From Lactobacillaceae bacterium L1_55_11 (lineage in GTDB: Bacteria > Bacillota > Bacilli > Lactobacillales > Lactobacillaceae): DNA of 64,000 nt. The position numbers and the translations under genes are program-made. Positions 23,801 to 34,361 of the stretch are shown here, piece after piece. The notes beneath the pieces are model-generated. The model saw only the letters and a program-made list of their open reading frames with translations, made no database searches and was not told where the DNA came from. Every line of letters begins with the position of its first letter. The stretch's first letter is position 1. Location: assembly GCA_029433155.1 (NCBI GenBank), contig JAQYTT010000001.1, positions 310,001-374,000 on the forward strand, written 5' to 3'.

Positions 23801-25882
23801 ATGAATTTTTTTAAGCAAGTAAGGGCGTCTAAGACCTGGCAGTCGATGGCTGCCGTCTGGAATCGCTGGCAGCTTGGCCGCCTGTTAATTGTTAGTTTTT
23901 TGGCCCTCTTTTTCTTAAGTAGTGCCTATCTGGTCGGGGTGGCGAAGACCGCCCACGTCCGCAATTTACAGGCCTCCTTATCCCAAACGACTAACATCTA
24001 CGATAACAATAACCAACAGGCTGGTCAGCTCTACTCTCAAAAGGGGACTTACGTTAAGTACGACCAGATTTCACCCAACATGCGCGACGCCGTCCTATCG
24101 ATTGAGGACCGTAATTTCTACCACGAACATGGTTTCTCAGTGAAAGGGCTGGCCCGTGCGGCCTATCTTTTGGTTAAAAACCGCCTGACTGGGTCCAAGG
24201 TGATTTCTGGGGGTGGCTCGACCATTACCCAGCAGCTGGTTAAAAATGCCTACCTCAACCAGGAACAAACCTTTAGCCGAAAAGCCAAGGAAATCTTTTT
24301 GGCCATGCAGGTTGAGCAGGTTTACAGCAAAAATCAGATTCTAACCATGTACCTAAACAATGCCTGGTTTGGTAACGGGGTCTGGGGGGTTGAAGATGCT
24401 TCCCAAAAGTACTTTGGTGTCCATGCCAGTGACCTGACTACGGCCCAGGCAGCGACCTTGGCTGGGATGTTGACCAACCCGAGTGGCTTTAACCCGATTG
24501 ATCATCCCGACCGGTCGAAATTACGGCGCGACTTGGTCTTGCAGACCATGGTTGCTAATAAGAAATTGAGTCAGTCGGATGCCCAAGCGGCCATTAACAG
24601 TCCGATTGTTCTCAACGATACCTATTCCGGTAGCGAGGGTTACCGCTACCCTTGGTTCTTTGATGCGGTGATTAACGAAGCTGTCAATAAGTATGGCCTG
24701 GATGAAAAGGCCATCATGAACGGTGGTTACAAGATTTACACCACCCTGAATCAAAAGGATCAGGATAACCTGCAAAAGGACTATCTCAATAACAGCCTCT
24801 TTGGTAATCAAAATAGCGCCCAGGCGGCCACGGTCGTCTTGAATGCCCAAGATGGTGGCGTCCGCGCCGTGATTGGTGGCCGGGAAACCCAGCACACCTT
24901 CCGAGGCTTTAACCGGGCGACTCAGGCCAGTTTGCAGCCCGGATCGATTATCAAACCAATCGTGGTTTATGCGCCGGCCTTATCCAGTGGTTACACGATT
25001 AATTCCAAGTTGCCTAACCACCGCCTGACCTTTGGGACGAATGGCTATTCCCCAAGCAATGCCTTAAACATTGAAACTGGGGATGTGACCATGTACCAGG
25101 CCCTGGAGCACTCCTATAATATTCCGGCCGTTTACCTGCTAAATAAGATGGGCATTAACACCGGTTACCAGAGTGCTTTGAAGTTCGGCCTGCCCGTTAC
25201 TGACCAGGATAAGACCTTATCCTTGGCCCTGGGTGGTTTGACCAAGGGCGTTTCGCCCCAGCAAATGGCCCAGGCCTACACGGCCTTTGCCAACAACGGG
25301 ACGATGAGTCAGGCCCACTATATCAATAAGATTGTTGATGCCAGCGGGAACGTGGTCGTTAGCAAGCCGGATTACCAGCAAAAGCAGGTGATTTCTAGCA
25401 AGGTGGCCGATAATATGACCCGGATGATGCTGGGTACTTATACGAACGGTACCGGTGCCGGGGCAGCGCCGTCTGGCTTTACCATTGCTGGTAAGACCGG
25501 AACCACTGAAAACCCTAATGATCCCAATAACGCCAACTCGTCCAAGGATTCCTGGGCAGTTGCTTATACCAAGGATGTGGTCCAGGTTTCCTGGATGGGT
25601 CTGGAAGGTAACGATACCGGTTCCTTGCCACTGGGCTTGATGGGTACCATTGGACCGCTGGTGAAGACCTCAATGGGTCAGATTTTACCTAACACTAGTG
25701 AGCAGAACTTCACCGTTACCAATCCCAACCAGCCGACCGATAACCAGACGACTGGCAATGGTAACAACAATGGCTCTAACTGGTTAGATAATGCTGGTAA
25801 AACCATTAACGACGGGATTGATAAAACGGTTGATGGGGCTGGTAAAGTATGGGATACTATCAGGAGTTGGTTCAATAATTAG
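23801..25882 (+). CDS. pbp1A: Penicillin-binding protein 1A (bifunctional transglycosylase/transpeptidase)
   Basis: 693 residues; AGGGAG before the ATG. One membrane helix (about residues 29-47), GT51 domain with SIEDRNFYHEHGFS (catalytic Glu), GGSTITQQLVKNAYL and YLNNAWFGNGVWGVEDASQ; transpeptidase with SxxK in LQPGSIIKPIV, SxN in EHSYNIPAV and KTGTTE. The C-terminal ~60 residues are rich in Asn, Thr and Gly (GNGNNNGSNWLDN...), a common PBP1A linker-tail. Polymerises and cross-links peptidoglycan outside the membrane. Downstream of argS by 33 bases. Confidence 0.95.
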   Translation: MNFFKQVRASKTWQSMAAVWNRWQLGRLLIVSFLALFFLSSAYLVGVAKTAHVRNLQASLSQTTNIYDNNNQQAGQLYSQKGTYVKYDQISPNMRDAVLSIEDRNFYHEHGFSVKGLARAAYLLVKNRLTGSKVISGGGSTITQQLVKNAYLNQEQTFSRKAKEIFLAMQVEQVYSKNQILTMYLNNAWFGNGVWGVEDASQKYFGVHASDLTTAQAATLAGMLTNPSGFNPIDHPDRSKLRRDLVLQTMVANKKLSQSDAQAAINSPIVLNDTYSGSEGYRYPWFFDAVINEAVNKYGLDEKAIMNGGYKIYTTLNQKDQDNLQKDYLNNSLFGNQNSAQAATVVLNAQDGGVRAVIGGRETQHTFRGFNRATQASLQPGSIIKPIVVYAPALSSGYTINSKLPNHRLTFGTNGYSPSNALNIETGDVTMYQALEHSYNIPAVYLLNKMGINTGYQSALKFGLPVTDQDKTLSLALGGLTKGVSPQQMAQAYTAFANNGTMSQAHYINKIVDASGNVVVSKPDYQQKQVISSKVADNMTRMMLGTYTNGTGAGAAPSGFTIAGKTGTTENPNDPNNANSSKDSWAVAYTKDVVQVSWMGLEGNDTGSLPLGLMGTIGPLVKTSMGQILPNTSEQNFTVTNPNQPTDNQTTGNGNNNGSNWLDNAGKTINDGIDKTVDGAGKVWDTIRSWFNN

Positions 25883-25933
25883 AACCTGATTAGTAACCGT
25901 GTAACCCTAGAATGAATGCAAAAAGGAAGTACC

Positions 25934-26284
25934 ATGACCGTTAATATTTACGATAATGCTAATGAAATGGCTAACGTTTTGACTGAAACTGACCAGTATA
26001 TTGCCTGGCAGAATGCCTTTGGTGCCGTCCAAGACGACCAGGAAGCCAAGGACCTCTTTGCCCAGTTTCAAAAGATTCAGGCCACGGTTCAGCAGTTGAT
26101 GCAGGCCCAGCAAACTCCTAAGCCTGAACAGGAAAAGGAGTGGGATGCTGTCGCTAAGGACGTGCAGTCTAACGAATTAATTAAGAACCTAATGACGGCT
26201 GAGCAGAACTTAAACGGTCTCTTGGGTGAACTCAATGAAATCGTAACTAAGCCTATTTCTCAGGCTTACGCTGACGCTCAGTAA
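25934..26284 (+). CDS. yheA: YlbF/YmcA/YheA family protein (DUF964)
   Basis: 116 residues from ATG 25934 (AAAAGGAAG). All-helical: NIYDNANEMANVLTETDQY, AVQDDQEAKDLFAQFQKIQ, then KPEQEKEWDAVAKDVQSNELIKNLMTAEQNLN, the family signature region. B. subtilis relatives YlbF/YmcA act with RNase Y; YheA itself has no settled role. Followed by its own terminator. Confidence 0.87.
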   Translation: MTVNIYDNANEMANVLTETDQYIAWQNAFGAVQDDQEAKDLFAQFQKIQATVQQLMQAQQTPKPEQEKEWDAVAKDVQSNELIKNLMTAEQNLNGLLGELNEIVTKPISQAYADAQ

Positions 26285-26294
26285 GGTTAGTGAT

Positions 26295-26324
26295 AAAAAG
26301 CAATTCTTTGGAATTGCTTTTTTG
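26295..26324 (+). terminator. Terminator after the YheA-like gene
   Basis: Stem AAGCAATTC/GAATTGCTT, loop TTTG, T6. Confidence 0.9.
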
Positions 26325-26341
26325 CTTTGTAGGAGGCCCTG

Positions 26342-26986
26342 GTGTCACGATTCAGTGAGCTAAAAATCAAAGATTCTTTTTGGCTGGGACGGGTGTTGCC
26401 CACTGTTTTGGTGGCCCTGATTTTGGGTCTTTTAGTGCACTTTTTCTTGTTTAGTGGCGGCGTTGTAAAAGGTTCGGCTATGCAGCCGAATTTAAAAGCT
26501 GGTCAGTACGTCTGGATTAACCGGGTCAGTAAGGTGGAGCGGGGTGACGTGATTGCCTTTAAGGGCTCAGTCGCCGACCCCCGGCATGCCCACGCCGGTC
26601 AGTATGTCCAGCGGGTAATTGCAGTTGGTGGTGATACGGTTAGGTTCCAGGATGGCCAACTTTACGTTAATGGCCGTCGGGTTAAACAGGGGGCAATTGC
26701 TACCGACCAAAAGGGGCCTGGTACGGCTCTAAGCTTTGGTGACAGCTGGGATTTGCAGTCCTTATCGGCTAGCAAGCTCTGGAAAAAAGGAGACCGCAGC
26801 CAAAAACGGGTTCCCAAGGGTGCCTACTTTGTCCTTGGGGATGACCGCAGCCAGGCCAATGACAGCCGCTACTTTGGCTTTGTCAGTCAAAAAGCGGTCT
26901 TAGGTCGGGTGACGCTGCCTGCCTGGGCTGGTACCGGTCAACAGCGGCAGGCCGTTAATGACGGCCGTCAGCAGTATTGGGCTTAA
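26342..26986 (+). CDS. Signal peptidase I homologue lacking the catalytic Ser/Lys dyad
   Basis: 214 residues from GTG 26342 (TAGGAGG 7 bases before). One N-terminal membrane helix (residues 18-37), then an S26 domain in the usual order: box B VVKGSAMQPNLKAGQYV, VERGDVIAFKG, box C QYVQRVIAVGGDTVRF, GQLYVNGRRV and box E VLGDDRSQANDSRYFGF. In active enzymes box B is GxSMxP and box C YxKR; here the serine position is Ala46 (GCT, 26477-26479) and the lysine position is Gln90 (CAG, 26609-26611). The frame is intact. So it is probably a non-catalytic member, comparable in kind to SpsA of S. aureus. It may bind preproteins or be a regulator; an active enzyme must be encoded elsewhere. Confidence 0.88.
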   Translation: MSRFSELKIKDSFWLGRVLPTVLVALILGLLVHFFLFSGGVVKGSAMQPNLKAGQYVWINRVSKVERGDVIAFKGSVADPRHAHAGQYVQRVIAVGGDTVRFQDGQLYVNGRRVKQGAIATDQKGPGTALSFGDSWDLQSLSASKLWKKGDRSQKRVPKGAYFVLGDDRSQANDSRYFGFVSQKAVLGRVTLPAWAGTGQQRQAVNDGRQQYWA

Positions 26987-26989
26987 CGG

Positions 26990-27018
26990 TTGTGCAAAGG
27001 GACCTTTAATGATATATT
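26990..27018 (+). promoter_or_regulatory. pyr operon promoter
   Basis: TTGTGC (26990-26995), 17-base spacer, TATATT (27013-27018). Confidence 0.7.
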
Positions 27019-27024
27019 GTAAGC

Positions 27025-27168
27025 AATCAATTGAACACCTTTAATCAGGTCCTGTGAGGCCTGCAAGGTTTCATAAACTTTTTCCAAGTAGGGGTGGGGA
27101 CTACCCACTTTCTCGGGCTAATTTTTTATGAAAGCCAGGCAGGTCGGTCGTGATTTGCCTGGCTTTTT
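27025..27168 (+). promoter_or_regulatory. PyrR-responsive attenuator leader of the pyr operon
   Basis: A PyrR binding-loop match CAGGTCCTGTGAGGCCTGCA lies at 27046-27065, followed by AAGG; the consensus is AGUCCAGAGAGGCU. The terminator is AGCCAGGCA (27133-27141) with TGCCTGGCT (27156-27164) and T5. Known mechanism: PyrR with UMP binds the leader and favours termination. No pyrR is encoded here. Confidence 0.82.
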
Positions 27169-27182
27169 GTTTGGAGAAGATG

Positions 27183-28085
27183 ATGCCCGATTTTCTAAAT
27201 ATCAATGAATTGGACCTCCCACTAATTGAGCGCTTGATTAACCGCAGTCTCGCGCTAAAACAGGGGGCTAAATCAAATAGTCGCCATCTGGCTGCCGCTA
27301 ATCTGTTCTTTGAAAATTCAACCCGGACCCACTCTAGCTTCCAAATGGCAGAGAACAAGTTAGGCTGGTCCCAAATTTTAATCGACCCCCAGGCCAGTTC
27401 GATGGCCAAGGGTGAGAGCCTACTGGATACCTTAAAGACCTTAAAAGCCATTGGCGTGGACGTCGCGGTGGTTCGCCACCAGCAAGCCGACTGGTACCAG
27501 GACATGGTTCAAAATAAGGGCTACCCAGTGCCCCACCTGGTCAATGCCGGCGATGGCAACGGTCAGCATCCTTCCCAAAGTCTCTTAGACCTGGTCACGA
27601 TTTACCAGGAATTTGGGCACTTTGCCGGATTAAACATTCGCATTACTGGTGATCTCAGACATTCGCGGGTAGCCCGTTCCAATGCTGAAATTCTAAACCG
27701 CTTAGGCGCCCGCCTAACCTTTGTGGCACCGCCACAGTGGCGGGCACCTTGGTTTGACCAGTACGGCCACTATGCTGAATTAGATGATGATTTGGATCAG
27801 CAGGACGTAGTTATGTTTTTGCGGGTCCAGCATGAGCGCATTACCCAGCGGGAAAATCAGAATTTTTCAGTCCTGGACTATCACCAACATTATGGGCTGA
27901 CGCCCGCACGCTACCAGCAACTTAAACCCAGTGCGATTATCATGCATCCAGCGCCGGTTAACCGGGATGTTGAAATTGCTAGCGACTTGGTGGAAGCACC
28001 TAAGTCCCGGATTTTTCGACAGATGGAAAACGGGGTTTATGCCCGGATGGCAATCTTAGAATATGTGACGGCCGAGAGCCGGTAA
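27183..28085 (+). CDS. pyrB: Aspartate carbamoyltransferase catalytic subunit
   Basis: 300 residues from ATG 27183; the preceding ATG at 27180 abuts the GGAGAAG site. Motifs: FENSTRTHSSFQMAENKLGW (carbamoyl-phosphate loop), GDLRHSRVARSN, MHPAPVNRDVEI. Condenses carbamoyl phosphate with aspartate, the first committed pyrimidine step. First gene of pyrB-pyrC-carA-carB-pyrF-pyrE, behind the PyrR attenuator. Confidence 0.97.
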   Translation: MPDFLNINELDLPLIERLINRSLALKQGAKSNSRHLAAANLFFENSTRTHSSFQMAENKLGWSQILIDPQASSMAKGESLLDTLKTLKAIGVDVAVVRHQQADWYQDMVQNKGYPVPHLVNAGDGNGQHPSQSLLDLVTIYQEFGHFAGLNIRITGDLRHSRVARSNAEILNRLGARLTFVAPPQWRAPWFDQYGHYAELDDDLDQQDVVMFLRVQHERITQRENQNFSVLDYHQHYGLTPARYQQLKPSAIIMHPAPVNRDVEIASDLVEAPKSRIFRQMENGVYARMAILEYVTAESR

Positions 28086-28095
28086 GGAGATGATG

Positions 28096-29382
28096 ATGGC
28101 GGAGTTGATTCAAAATGCTCAGATTTTAGACACGGCCGGCCAACTGGTCGACAGTGATGTCTTAATCGAAGACGGTCACATCCAAGCAGTGGGGCCCCAT
28201 CTTCAACCAGTCGAAGGGGTATCGGTCACTGACGCCCATGGGGCCTTTTTAACCCCGGGCTTAGTCGATGTCCATGTTCACTTCCGTGATCCTGGCTTTA
28301 CTGACAAGGAAACGATTCGAACTGGTTCCCAGGCGGCTGCCCATGGCGGCTTTACGACCGTTTTGGCCATGCCCAACTTAAACCCAGTGCCAGATACACC
28401 TGAGAAATTAGCCGCTCAAATCCGCTTAAACCAGACCGAAGGTGTGGTCAACGTGCTTCAGTACGGTGCGATTTCTGCTAACCTAATCGATAAAAACGTC
28501 AGTGATCTTGCAGCCATGAGTGCTGAAGGGGCGGTTGCCTTTAGTAATGATGGCAAGGGGGTCCAGGATGCGGGGACCATGTACCAGGCCATGCTGGGTG
28601 CTGCGGCCGTTGATAAGCCCCTGGCTGCCCATTTGGAAGATAACTCCCTGATTAACCACGGTGTCATTAATGAGGGCGTAGCTTCAAAGCGCCTGGGCTT
28701 GGCTGGCATTACCGGTCTAGCCGAAAGTTCCCAACTGGCCCGTGACCTGGTCTTGGCTCAGGCTACCGGGGTCCACTACCACGTGGCTCATATTTCGACA
28801 AAGGAGTCGGTTACCCTGGTCCGTCTAGCTAAAGAGCAGGGGATTAAGGTGACGGCTGAAGTTTCGCCCCATCACTTACTTTTATCAGATGAGGACATTG
28901 TGGGGGATAACGCGCTCTTTAAGATGAACCCACCCCTGCGGTCGGAGGCTGACCGGGAGGCCCTGGTCGCTGGCTTGCTGGATGGCACCATTGACATGGT
29001 GGCAACTGACCATGCCCCCCATACCGCCAGTGAAAAGGCCCAGAGCATGCAAACTGCACCCTTTGGCATTACTGGCATTGAAACCAGTTTCCAGCTCCTT
29101 TATACCCACCTCGTTAAAAGCGGGGTGATGACCTTGGCAACCTTAATTGATCGGATGTTAGTCCGACCTATCCAGGCCTTTGGCCTGGCAGCCCCTAAAC
29201 AGATTCAGGTTGGGCAAGTGGCTGATTTAGCCCTCTTTGACCTAACCGATACCACCACCATTAACTTTGATGACTTCGCCTCTAAGGGCAAGAATTCTCC
29301 CTTTGTTGGCTGGCAGGTTAATGGCAGCACCCTGGCTACCTGGGTGGCTGGCAAGCGTGTCTATGAAAGGACGGCAAAATGA
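28096..29382 (+). CDS. pyrC: Dihydroorotase
   Basis: 428 residues. Three tandem ATG codons (28090, 28093, 28096) follow AAGGAG; the third has the best 6-base spacing. Amidohydrolase motifs: DVHVHFRDPGFTDKETIRTG (metal HxH), HLEDNSLINHG, YHVAHIST, EVSPHHLLL, DMVATDHAPH. Closes carbamoyl-aspartate to dihydroorotate. Overlaps carA by 4 bases. Confidence 0.97.
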   Translation: MAELIQNAQILDTAGQLVDSDVLIEDGHIQAVGPHLQPVEGVSVTDAHGAFLTPGLVDVHVHFRDPGFTDKETIRTGSQAAAHGGFTTVLAMPNLNPVPDTPEKLAAQIRLNQTEGVVNVLQYGAISANLIDKNVSDLAAMSAEGAVAFSNDGKGVQDAGTMYQAMLGAAAVDKPLAAHLEDNSLINHGVINEGVASKRLGLAGITGLAESSQLARDLVLAQATGVHYHVAHISTKESVTLVRLAKEQGIKVTAEVSPHHLLLSDEDIVGDNALFKMNPPLRSEADREALVAGLLDGTIDMVATDHAPHTASEKAQSMQTAPFGITGIETSFQLLYTHLVKSGVMTLATLIDRMLVRPIQAFGLAAPKQIQVGQVADLALFDLTDTTTINFDDFASKGKNSPFVGWQVNGSTLATWVAGKRVYERTAK

Positions 29383-30467
29383 AAACCAAGTATTTAATGT
29401 TAGCAAACGGTTCAGTCTACAAGGGTCAGGGCTTTGGTGCTGACCACGACGTGATGGCCGAACTGGTTTTTAATACGGGTATGTCTGGTTACCAAGAATC
29501 AATTACTGACCTCTCATACCGAGGTGAAATGATTGTTTTCACCTACCCCTTGATTGGTAACTACGGTATTAACCGAGATGATTTTGAAAGTTTACACCCA
29601 GCCGCAGCTGCCATTGTGGTCCATGAGATTGCCCGCCGTCCTAGTAACTGGCGTAAGATGATGAGCCTGCCCGAGTGGGCCGAGAAAAATGACCTGCCAG
29701 GTATTAGCGGGGTTGATACCCGGGCTTTGACCAAGGAACTGCGGGAAGAGGGTGCCATGAAGGCCGCCCTGGTTGACGAAGTAACTGATGAGGCCTGGGA
29801 ACGTTTGGCGGCCTTTAACAAGGACACCAACATGGTGGCGGATGCGACCACCAAGACCCAGTACCAAAGTCCTAACGACGGTCCTTCGGTGGCCCTGATT
29901 GACTTTGGCTTAAAAAATTCGATTCTGCGTTCTTTAGCTAAGCGGGGCGTGAACGTGATGGTTTTCCCATCCACGGTGGATGCTAAGACGGTCGTGGCCG
30001 CTAATCCCGATGGGGTTCTGCTTTCTAATGGACCTGGTGACCCGGCTGACGTGGATTACGCCATTCCCATGATTCAAGAACTCCAGGAAGCCGTACCCTT
30101 GATGGCAATCTGCATGGGCCACCAGCTCTTTGCCATTGCAAACGGGGCTACGACTTACAAGATGAAGTATGGGCACCGTGGCTTTAACCACGCCATTCGG
30201 CGTGAAGGGCAGGATCGCCTAGATTTTACCTCCCAAAACCACGGTTACGCCGTGGACCGGGATAGCCTGGCCGGCACTAACTTAGAAATTACCCACGAAG
30301 AAATTAATGATGGTACAGTCGAGGGATTGCACTTGAAGGATCACGATGCCTTCTCCGTTCAATTCCATCCCGATGCCGCACCTGGTCCTCACGATGCTGA
30401 GTACCTGTTTGATGAGTTTTTGAAGTCGATTGAGGAAAACCAGAAAAAAGGGGTGACCCATGCCTAA
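29379..30467 (+). CDS. carA: Carbamoyl-phosphate synthase small (glutaminase) subunit
   Basis: 362 residues. N-terminal CPSase domain ([23 protein letters not shown]) and class I glutamine amidotransferase domain with [12 protein letters not shown], nucleophile Cys245 in MAICMGHQL and His330 in [13 protein letters not shown]. The third triad residue, normally Glu in HPE, is Asp332 (GAT). Supplies ammonia to CarB. Because it lies in the pyr operon it is the pyrimidine-specific pair (pyrAA). Confidence 0.95.
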   Translation: MKTKYLMLANGSVYKGQGFGADHDVMAELVFNTGMSGYQESITDLSYRGEMIVFTYPLIGNYGINRDDFESLHPAAAAIVVHEIARRPSNWRKMMSLPEWAEKNDLPGISGVDTRALTKELREEGAMKAALVDEVTDEAWERLAAFNKDTNMVADATTKTQYQSPNDGPSVALIDFGLKNSILRSLAKRGVNVMVFPSTVDAKTVVAANPDGVLLSNGPGDPADVDYAIPMIQELQEAVPLMAICMGHQLFAIANGATTYKMKYGHRGFNHAIRREGQDRLDFTSQNHGYAVDRDSLAGTNLEITHEEINDGTVEGLHLKDHDAFSVQFHPDAAPGPHDAEYLFDEFLKSIEENQKKGVTHA

Positions 30468-33400
30468 ACGCCAAGATATCCACAAAATTTTAGTGATTGG
30501 TTCTGGTCCAATTGTGATTGGGCAGGCTGCTGAGTTTGATTATTCGGGTACCCAGGCGGCTCTGTCTTTGAAGGAAGAAGGCTATTCGGTGGTGCTGGTT
30601 AACTCCAACCCCGCTACCATCATGACTGATTCAGAAATTGCCGATAAGGTTTACATTGAGCCCTTGTCATTAGATTTCTTAGAGCAGATTTTACGTAAGG
30701 AACGGCCTGATGCCATCTTGCCAACGCTGGGTGGTCAAACGGGTTTGAACCTGGCTAAGGACTTGTCTGAAGCCGGGATTCTGGACGAACTCCACATTGA
30801 ACTGCTGGGCACCAAGTTATCAGCCATTGAAGAGGCCGAAGACCGCGAAGAGTTCAAGGAGCTGATGGAACGTCTCCACGAACCCATCCCTGAGTCGGTG
30901 ATTGCTACTCATTTGGACGAGGCCTTGGAATTCGCTGACCAGTACGGTTACCCCGTGATTGTTCGGCCCGCCTATACCCTCGGTGGTACTGGTGGTGGGA
31001 TTGCCCACAATCACCAGGAATTGGCTGAAATTGCCAGCAATGGGCTGGAGTTATCACCAGTTACCCAGGTTTTGATTGAGCGTTCGATTGCCGGCTTCAA
31101 AGAGATTGAGTTTGAAGTTATGCGCGACGCCCACGATAATGCCCTGGTCGTGGCCTCGATGGAAAACTTTGATCCGGTTGGGATTCACACCGGTGATTCA
31201 ATCGTAACCGCCCCGGTCCAGACCCTGTCAGACCGGGAAGTTCAGATGATGCGGGATGCCGCCTTAAAGATTATCCGCGCCCTTAAAATTGAGGGTGGGG
31301 TTAACATTCAGATGGCCCTCGATCCCAAGTCTTATAACTACTACATCATTGAAGTGAACCCCCGGGTTTCCCGGTCTTCAGCCCTGGCTTCCAAGGCCAC
31401 AGGTTACCCAATTGCTAAGGTTTCGGCCAAAATTGCCGTTGGCCTGACTTTAGATGAAATTATTAACCCCGTGACGGGAACAACAAAGGCTGAGTTTGAG
31501 CCGGCCCTGGACTACGTTGTGGTTAAGATTCCACGTTGGCCCTTTGATAAGTTTGTCACCGCTGACCGACATCTGGGTACTCAGATGAAGGCCACCGGTG
31601 AAGTCATGGCCATTGGTCGCAACTTCGAAGAAGGTTTGTTAAAGGCGGTCCGCTCCCTGGAAATTGGGGTGATTGGCTTAGATGACATGACCTTCCCAGA
31701 CTGGTCAACCGAGGACCTGCTGGATAGTTTGATGCCAGCCCGGGATGACCGGCTCTTCATGCTGGCCGAACTCTTGCGGCGGGGTGAAAGCATTGAGACC
31801 CTGCATAAAATTACCAAGATTGACGAGTTCTTCTTGGACAAGGTGGCCCACCTGGTTGAAATCGAGCAGGACTTAAAGGACCACGTTGGTGACGCGGACT
31901 ATCTAGACTATGCTAAGAAAAACGGCTTTGCGGACCAGACCATTGCTAAGCTTTGGGGTTGGCAGAGTGCCCAGGATGTCCGTGAATTCCGTAAGGGGCA
32001 GGGGATTACGCCCGTTTATAAGATGGTGGATACGGTGGCGGCCGAATTTGAGTCGCAGACCCCTTATTATTACAGTACCTATGAGCAGGAGAATGAATCG
32101 ATTGTTTCTGACCGCCCTAGCGTCTTAGTTCTGGGTTCTGGTCCAATCCGGATTGGGCAGGGGGTCGAGTTTGACTACGCCACTGTCCATGCCGTGGAAG
32201 CCATTCAAGCGGCGGGCTATGAAGCCATTATCATGAACTCGAATCCAGAAACGGTTTCCACTGACTTTTCGATTTCAGACAAGCTCTACTTTGAGCCACT
32301 GACCTTAGAAGATGTTTTAAACGTGACTGACCTAGAAAAACCAATGGGTGTCGTGGTTCAATTTGGCGGTCAAACGGCGATTAACTTGGCAGAGCCTTTG
32401 GCTGAAAACGGGATTAAGATTCTCGGTACCTCAGTTGAGAATCTCAACCGGGCTGAAGACCGTGAGGCCTTTGACCAGGTAATTAAGGAATTGAACCTAC
32501 CCCAGCCAAAGGGCATGACCGCCACGACCGTTGACGGTGCCCTGGAGGCTGCTCAAAAGATTGGTTATCCGGTCCTGATTCGCCCTTCCTATGTTTTGGG
32601 CGGTCGGGCCATGGAAATCGTGGTCGATGACCATGAGTTGAAGGATTACATGCAGCGGGCCGTCAAAGTTTCCCATGATCACCCAGTTTTGATTGACTCC
32701 TACCTGATTGGTCAAGAAGCCGAAGTCGATGTTTTGTCAGACGGTCAAACGGCGGTTATTCCAGGTATCATGGAACATATCGAACGGGCCGGGATTCACT
32801 CCGGTGATTCAATGTCAGTTTATCCACCCCAGTACCTGTCTGAAAAGGTGCGCAAGGAAATCGTGGATGCCTCCATCAACCTGGCTAAGGCCTTGGGTAC
32901 GGTGGGGTTGATGAACGTCCAGTTTGTTATTCATGAAGACAAAGCCTACGTGATTGAAGTTAATCCCCGGGCTTCCCGGACGGTACCCTTTATTTCCAAG
33001 GTGACCCACATTCCTTTGGCCCAGCTGGCAACCCGGGTAATGCTGGGTGAAAAGTTGGCCGATCTAGGTTACAAGACCGGTCTGGCACCCGAAGATGACA
33101 AGGTCCACGTTAAGGCCCCAATCTTCTCCTTCACTAAGTTGCCAGCTGTCGATTCCCTCTTAGGACCAGAAATGAAGTCCACCGGGGAAGTCATGGGCTC
33201 CGATACCACTCTGCCTAAGGCGCTTTATAAGGCCTTTATCGCTTCCAATATCCAGGTGCCACAGTATGGTAACGTGCTCTTTACGGTGGCTGATGGTGAC
33301 AAGGAAGAGGCCCTACAGCTAGCCCAACGCTTCAACGATCTTGGCTTTTCACTCTATGCTACCGCTGGCACTGGTCAGTATTTGATTGACCACGGTCTGC

Positions 33401-33639
33401 CAGTCGAAATCTTAGACAAGATTGATGAGTCGGATAATAATCCACTCCAGGCCCTCCGTGATCAGAAGCTGCAAGTAGTCGTTAATACTACCCAGGTTGA
33501 TGACCGGGCCGAAGAGGATGGTCAGCGGATTCGTGCTGCGGCCATCGAAAATGGTGTGCCACTCTTTACCGCCTTGGATACGGTCAAGGCCTTCTTAGAT
33601 GTCTTAGAGAGTCGCAGTTTTACGGTTAACGAACTTTAA
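30460..33639 (+). CDS. carB: Carbamoyl-phosphate synthase large subunit
   Basis: 1059 residues, full length. Two homologous synthetase halves: [30 protein letters not shown] and [16 protein letters not shown] in the first; [19 protein letters not shown] and [17 protein letters not shown] in the second; ATP-grasp ends [19 protein letters not shown]-like and [15 protein letters not shown]. The C-terminal ~150 residues are the MGS-like regulatory domain ([11 protein letters not shown]). Makes carbamoyl phosphate from bicarbonate, ammonia and 2 ATP. Overlaps carA by 8 bases. Confidence 0.98.
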   Translation: MPKRQDIHKILVIGSGPIVIGQAAEFDYSGTQAALSLKEEGYSVVLVNSNPATIMTDSEIADKVYIEPLSLDFLEQILRKERPDAILPTLGGQTGLNLAKDLSEAGILDELHIELLGTKLSAIEEAEDREEFKELMERLHEPIPESVIATHLDEALEFADQYGYPVIVRPAYTLGGTGGGIAHNHQELAEIASNGLELSPVTQVLIERSIAGFKEIEFEVMRDAHDNALVVASMENFDPVGIHTGDSIVTAPVQTLSDREVQMMRDAALKIIRALKIEGGVNIQMALDPKSYNYYIIEVNPRVSRSSALASKATGYPIAKVSAKIAVGLTLDEIINPVTGTTKAEFEPALDYVVVKIPRWPFDKFVTADRHLGTQMKATGEVMAIGRNFEEGLLKAVRSLEIGVIGLDDMTFPDWSTEDLLDSLMPARDDRLFMLAELLRRGESIETLHKITKIDEFFLDKVAHLVEIEQDLKDHVGDADYLDYAKKNGFADQTIAKLWGWQSAQDVREFRKGQGITPVYKMVDTVAAEFESQTPYYYSTYEQENESIVSDRPSVLVLGSGPIRIGQGVEFDYATVHAVEAIQAAGYEAIIMNSNPETVSTDFSISDKLYFEPLTLEDVLNVTDLEKPMGVVVQFGGQTAINLAEPLAENGIKILGTSVENLNRAEDREAFDQVIKELNLPQPKGMTATTVDGALEAAQKIGYPVLIRPSYVLGGRAMEIVVDDHELKDYMQRAVKVSHDHPVLIDSYLIGQEAEVDVLSDGQTAVIPGIMEHIERAGIHSGDSMSVYPPQYLSEKVRKEIVDASINLAKALGTVGLMNVQFVIHEDKAYVIEVNPRASRTVPFISKVTHIPLAQLATRVMLGEKLADLGYKTGLAPEDDKVHVKAPIFSFTKLPAVDSLLGPEMKSTGEVMGSDTTLPKALYKAFIASNIQVPQYGNVLFTVADGDKEEALQLAQRFNDLGFSLYATAGTGQYLIDHGLPVEILDKIDESDNNPLQALRDQKLQVVVNTTQVDDRAEEDGQRIRAAAIENGVPLFTALDTVKAFLDVLESRSFTVNEL

Positions 33640-33662
33640 TTGTTCTGAATAAAGGAGAACTC

Positions 33663-34361
33663 ATGTCCGGCCCCATTTTTATTGCCTTAGACTTTGACAG
33701 CGCTGCTAAAGCCCAGCAATTCTTAACGCCCTTTGAGCAATTAGCCCAAAAGCCGGCAGTGAAGGTGGGGATGGAATTGTTTTACGCGGCTGGCCCCAGT
33801 TTGGTTCAGGCACTGCGACAGGCAGGTTTTACCGTCTTCTTAGACCTGAAATTGTATGATATTCCCCACACCGTTGGGCAAGCCGTTGTGGTCCTTCGAA
33901 AATTGGATGTCCAGTACCTGACGGTGCATGCGGCTGGCGGCGCAGCGATGTTGGCCCAGGCCCAGGCGGCGGCCGGGGAACAATTGAAGCTGCTAGCGGT
34001 TACCCAGTTAACTTCCTTTAGCGAAGCTGAAGTCCAAGATATTCATCTTTCAACAGCCAGCCTAGATGACACCGTGGTGCACCTAGCTCAGTTGGCTGAT
34101 CAGGCTGGTTTAGCCGGTACGATTAGCTCACCCCACGAAGCACGGTTGATTGGCGACAACACCCGGCCCGGTTTTCTAAAAATTACGCCTGGTATCCGCC
34201 TGGCTGGTGATGCGGTTGGGGACCAAAAGCGGGTGACAACCCCAGCTGATGCCCGTCGGCTGGGCTCAGACGGTATCGTGGTTGGCCGTTCGATTACCCA
34301 GGCAGCCAATCCAGTGGCCGCCTATCAAGAAGTAGAAGGAGCATGGCAAGCAAATGACTGA
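33663..34361 (+). CDS. pyrF: Orotidine-5'-phosphate decarboxylase
   Basis: 232 residues; AAAGGAG before ATG. IALDF start, VKVGMELFYAAGP, the catalytic FLDLKLYDIPHTV (K-x4-D arrangement), LTVHAAGG, KITPGIRLAGD and IVVGRSITQA. Decarboxylates OMP to UMP. Follows carB directly; the pyrD gene that usually separates them in lactobacilli is not here. Confidence 0.97.
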   Translation: MSGPIFIALDFDSAAKAQQFLTPFEQLAQKPAVKVGMELFYAAGPSLVQALRQAGFTVFLDLKLYDIPHTVGQAVVVLRKLDVQYLTVHAAGGAAMLAQAQAAAGEQLKLLAVTQLTSFSEAEVQDIHLSTASLDDTVVHLAQLADQAGLAGTISSPHEARLIGDNTRPGFLKITPGIRLAGDAVGDQKRVTTPADARRLGSDGIVVGRSITQAANPVAAYQEVEGAWQAND

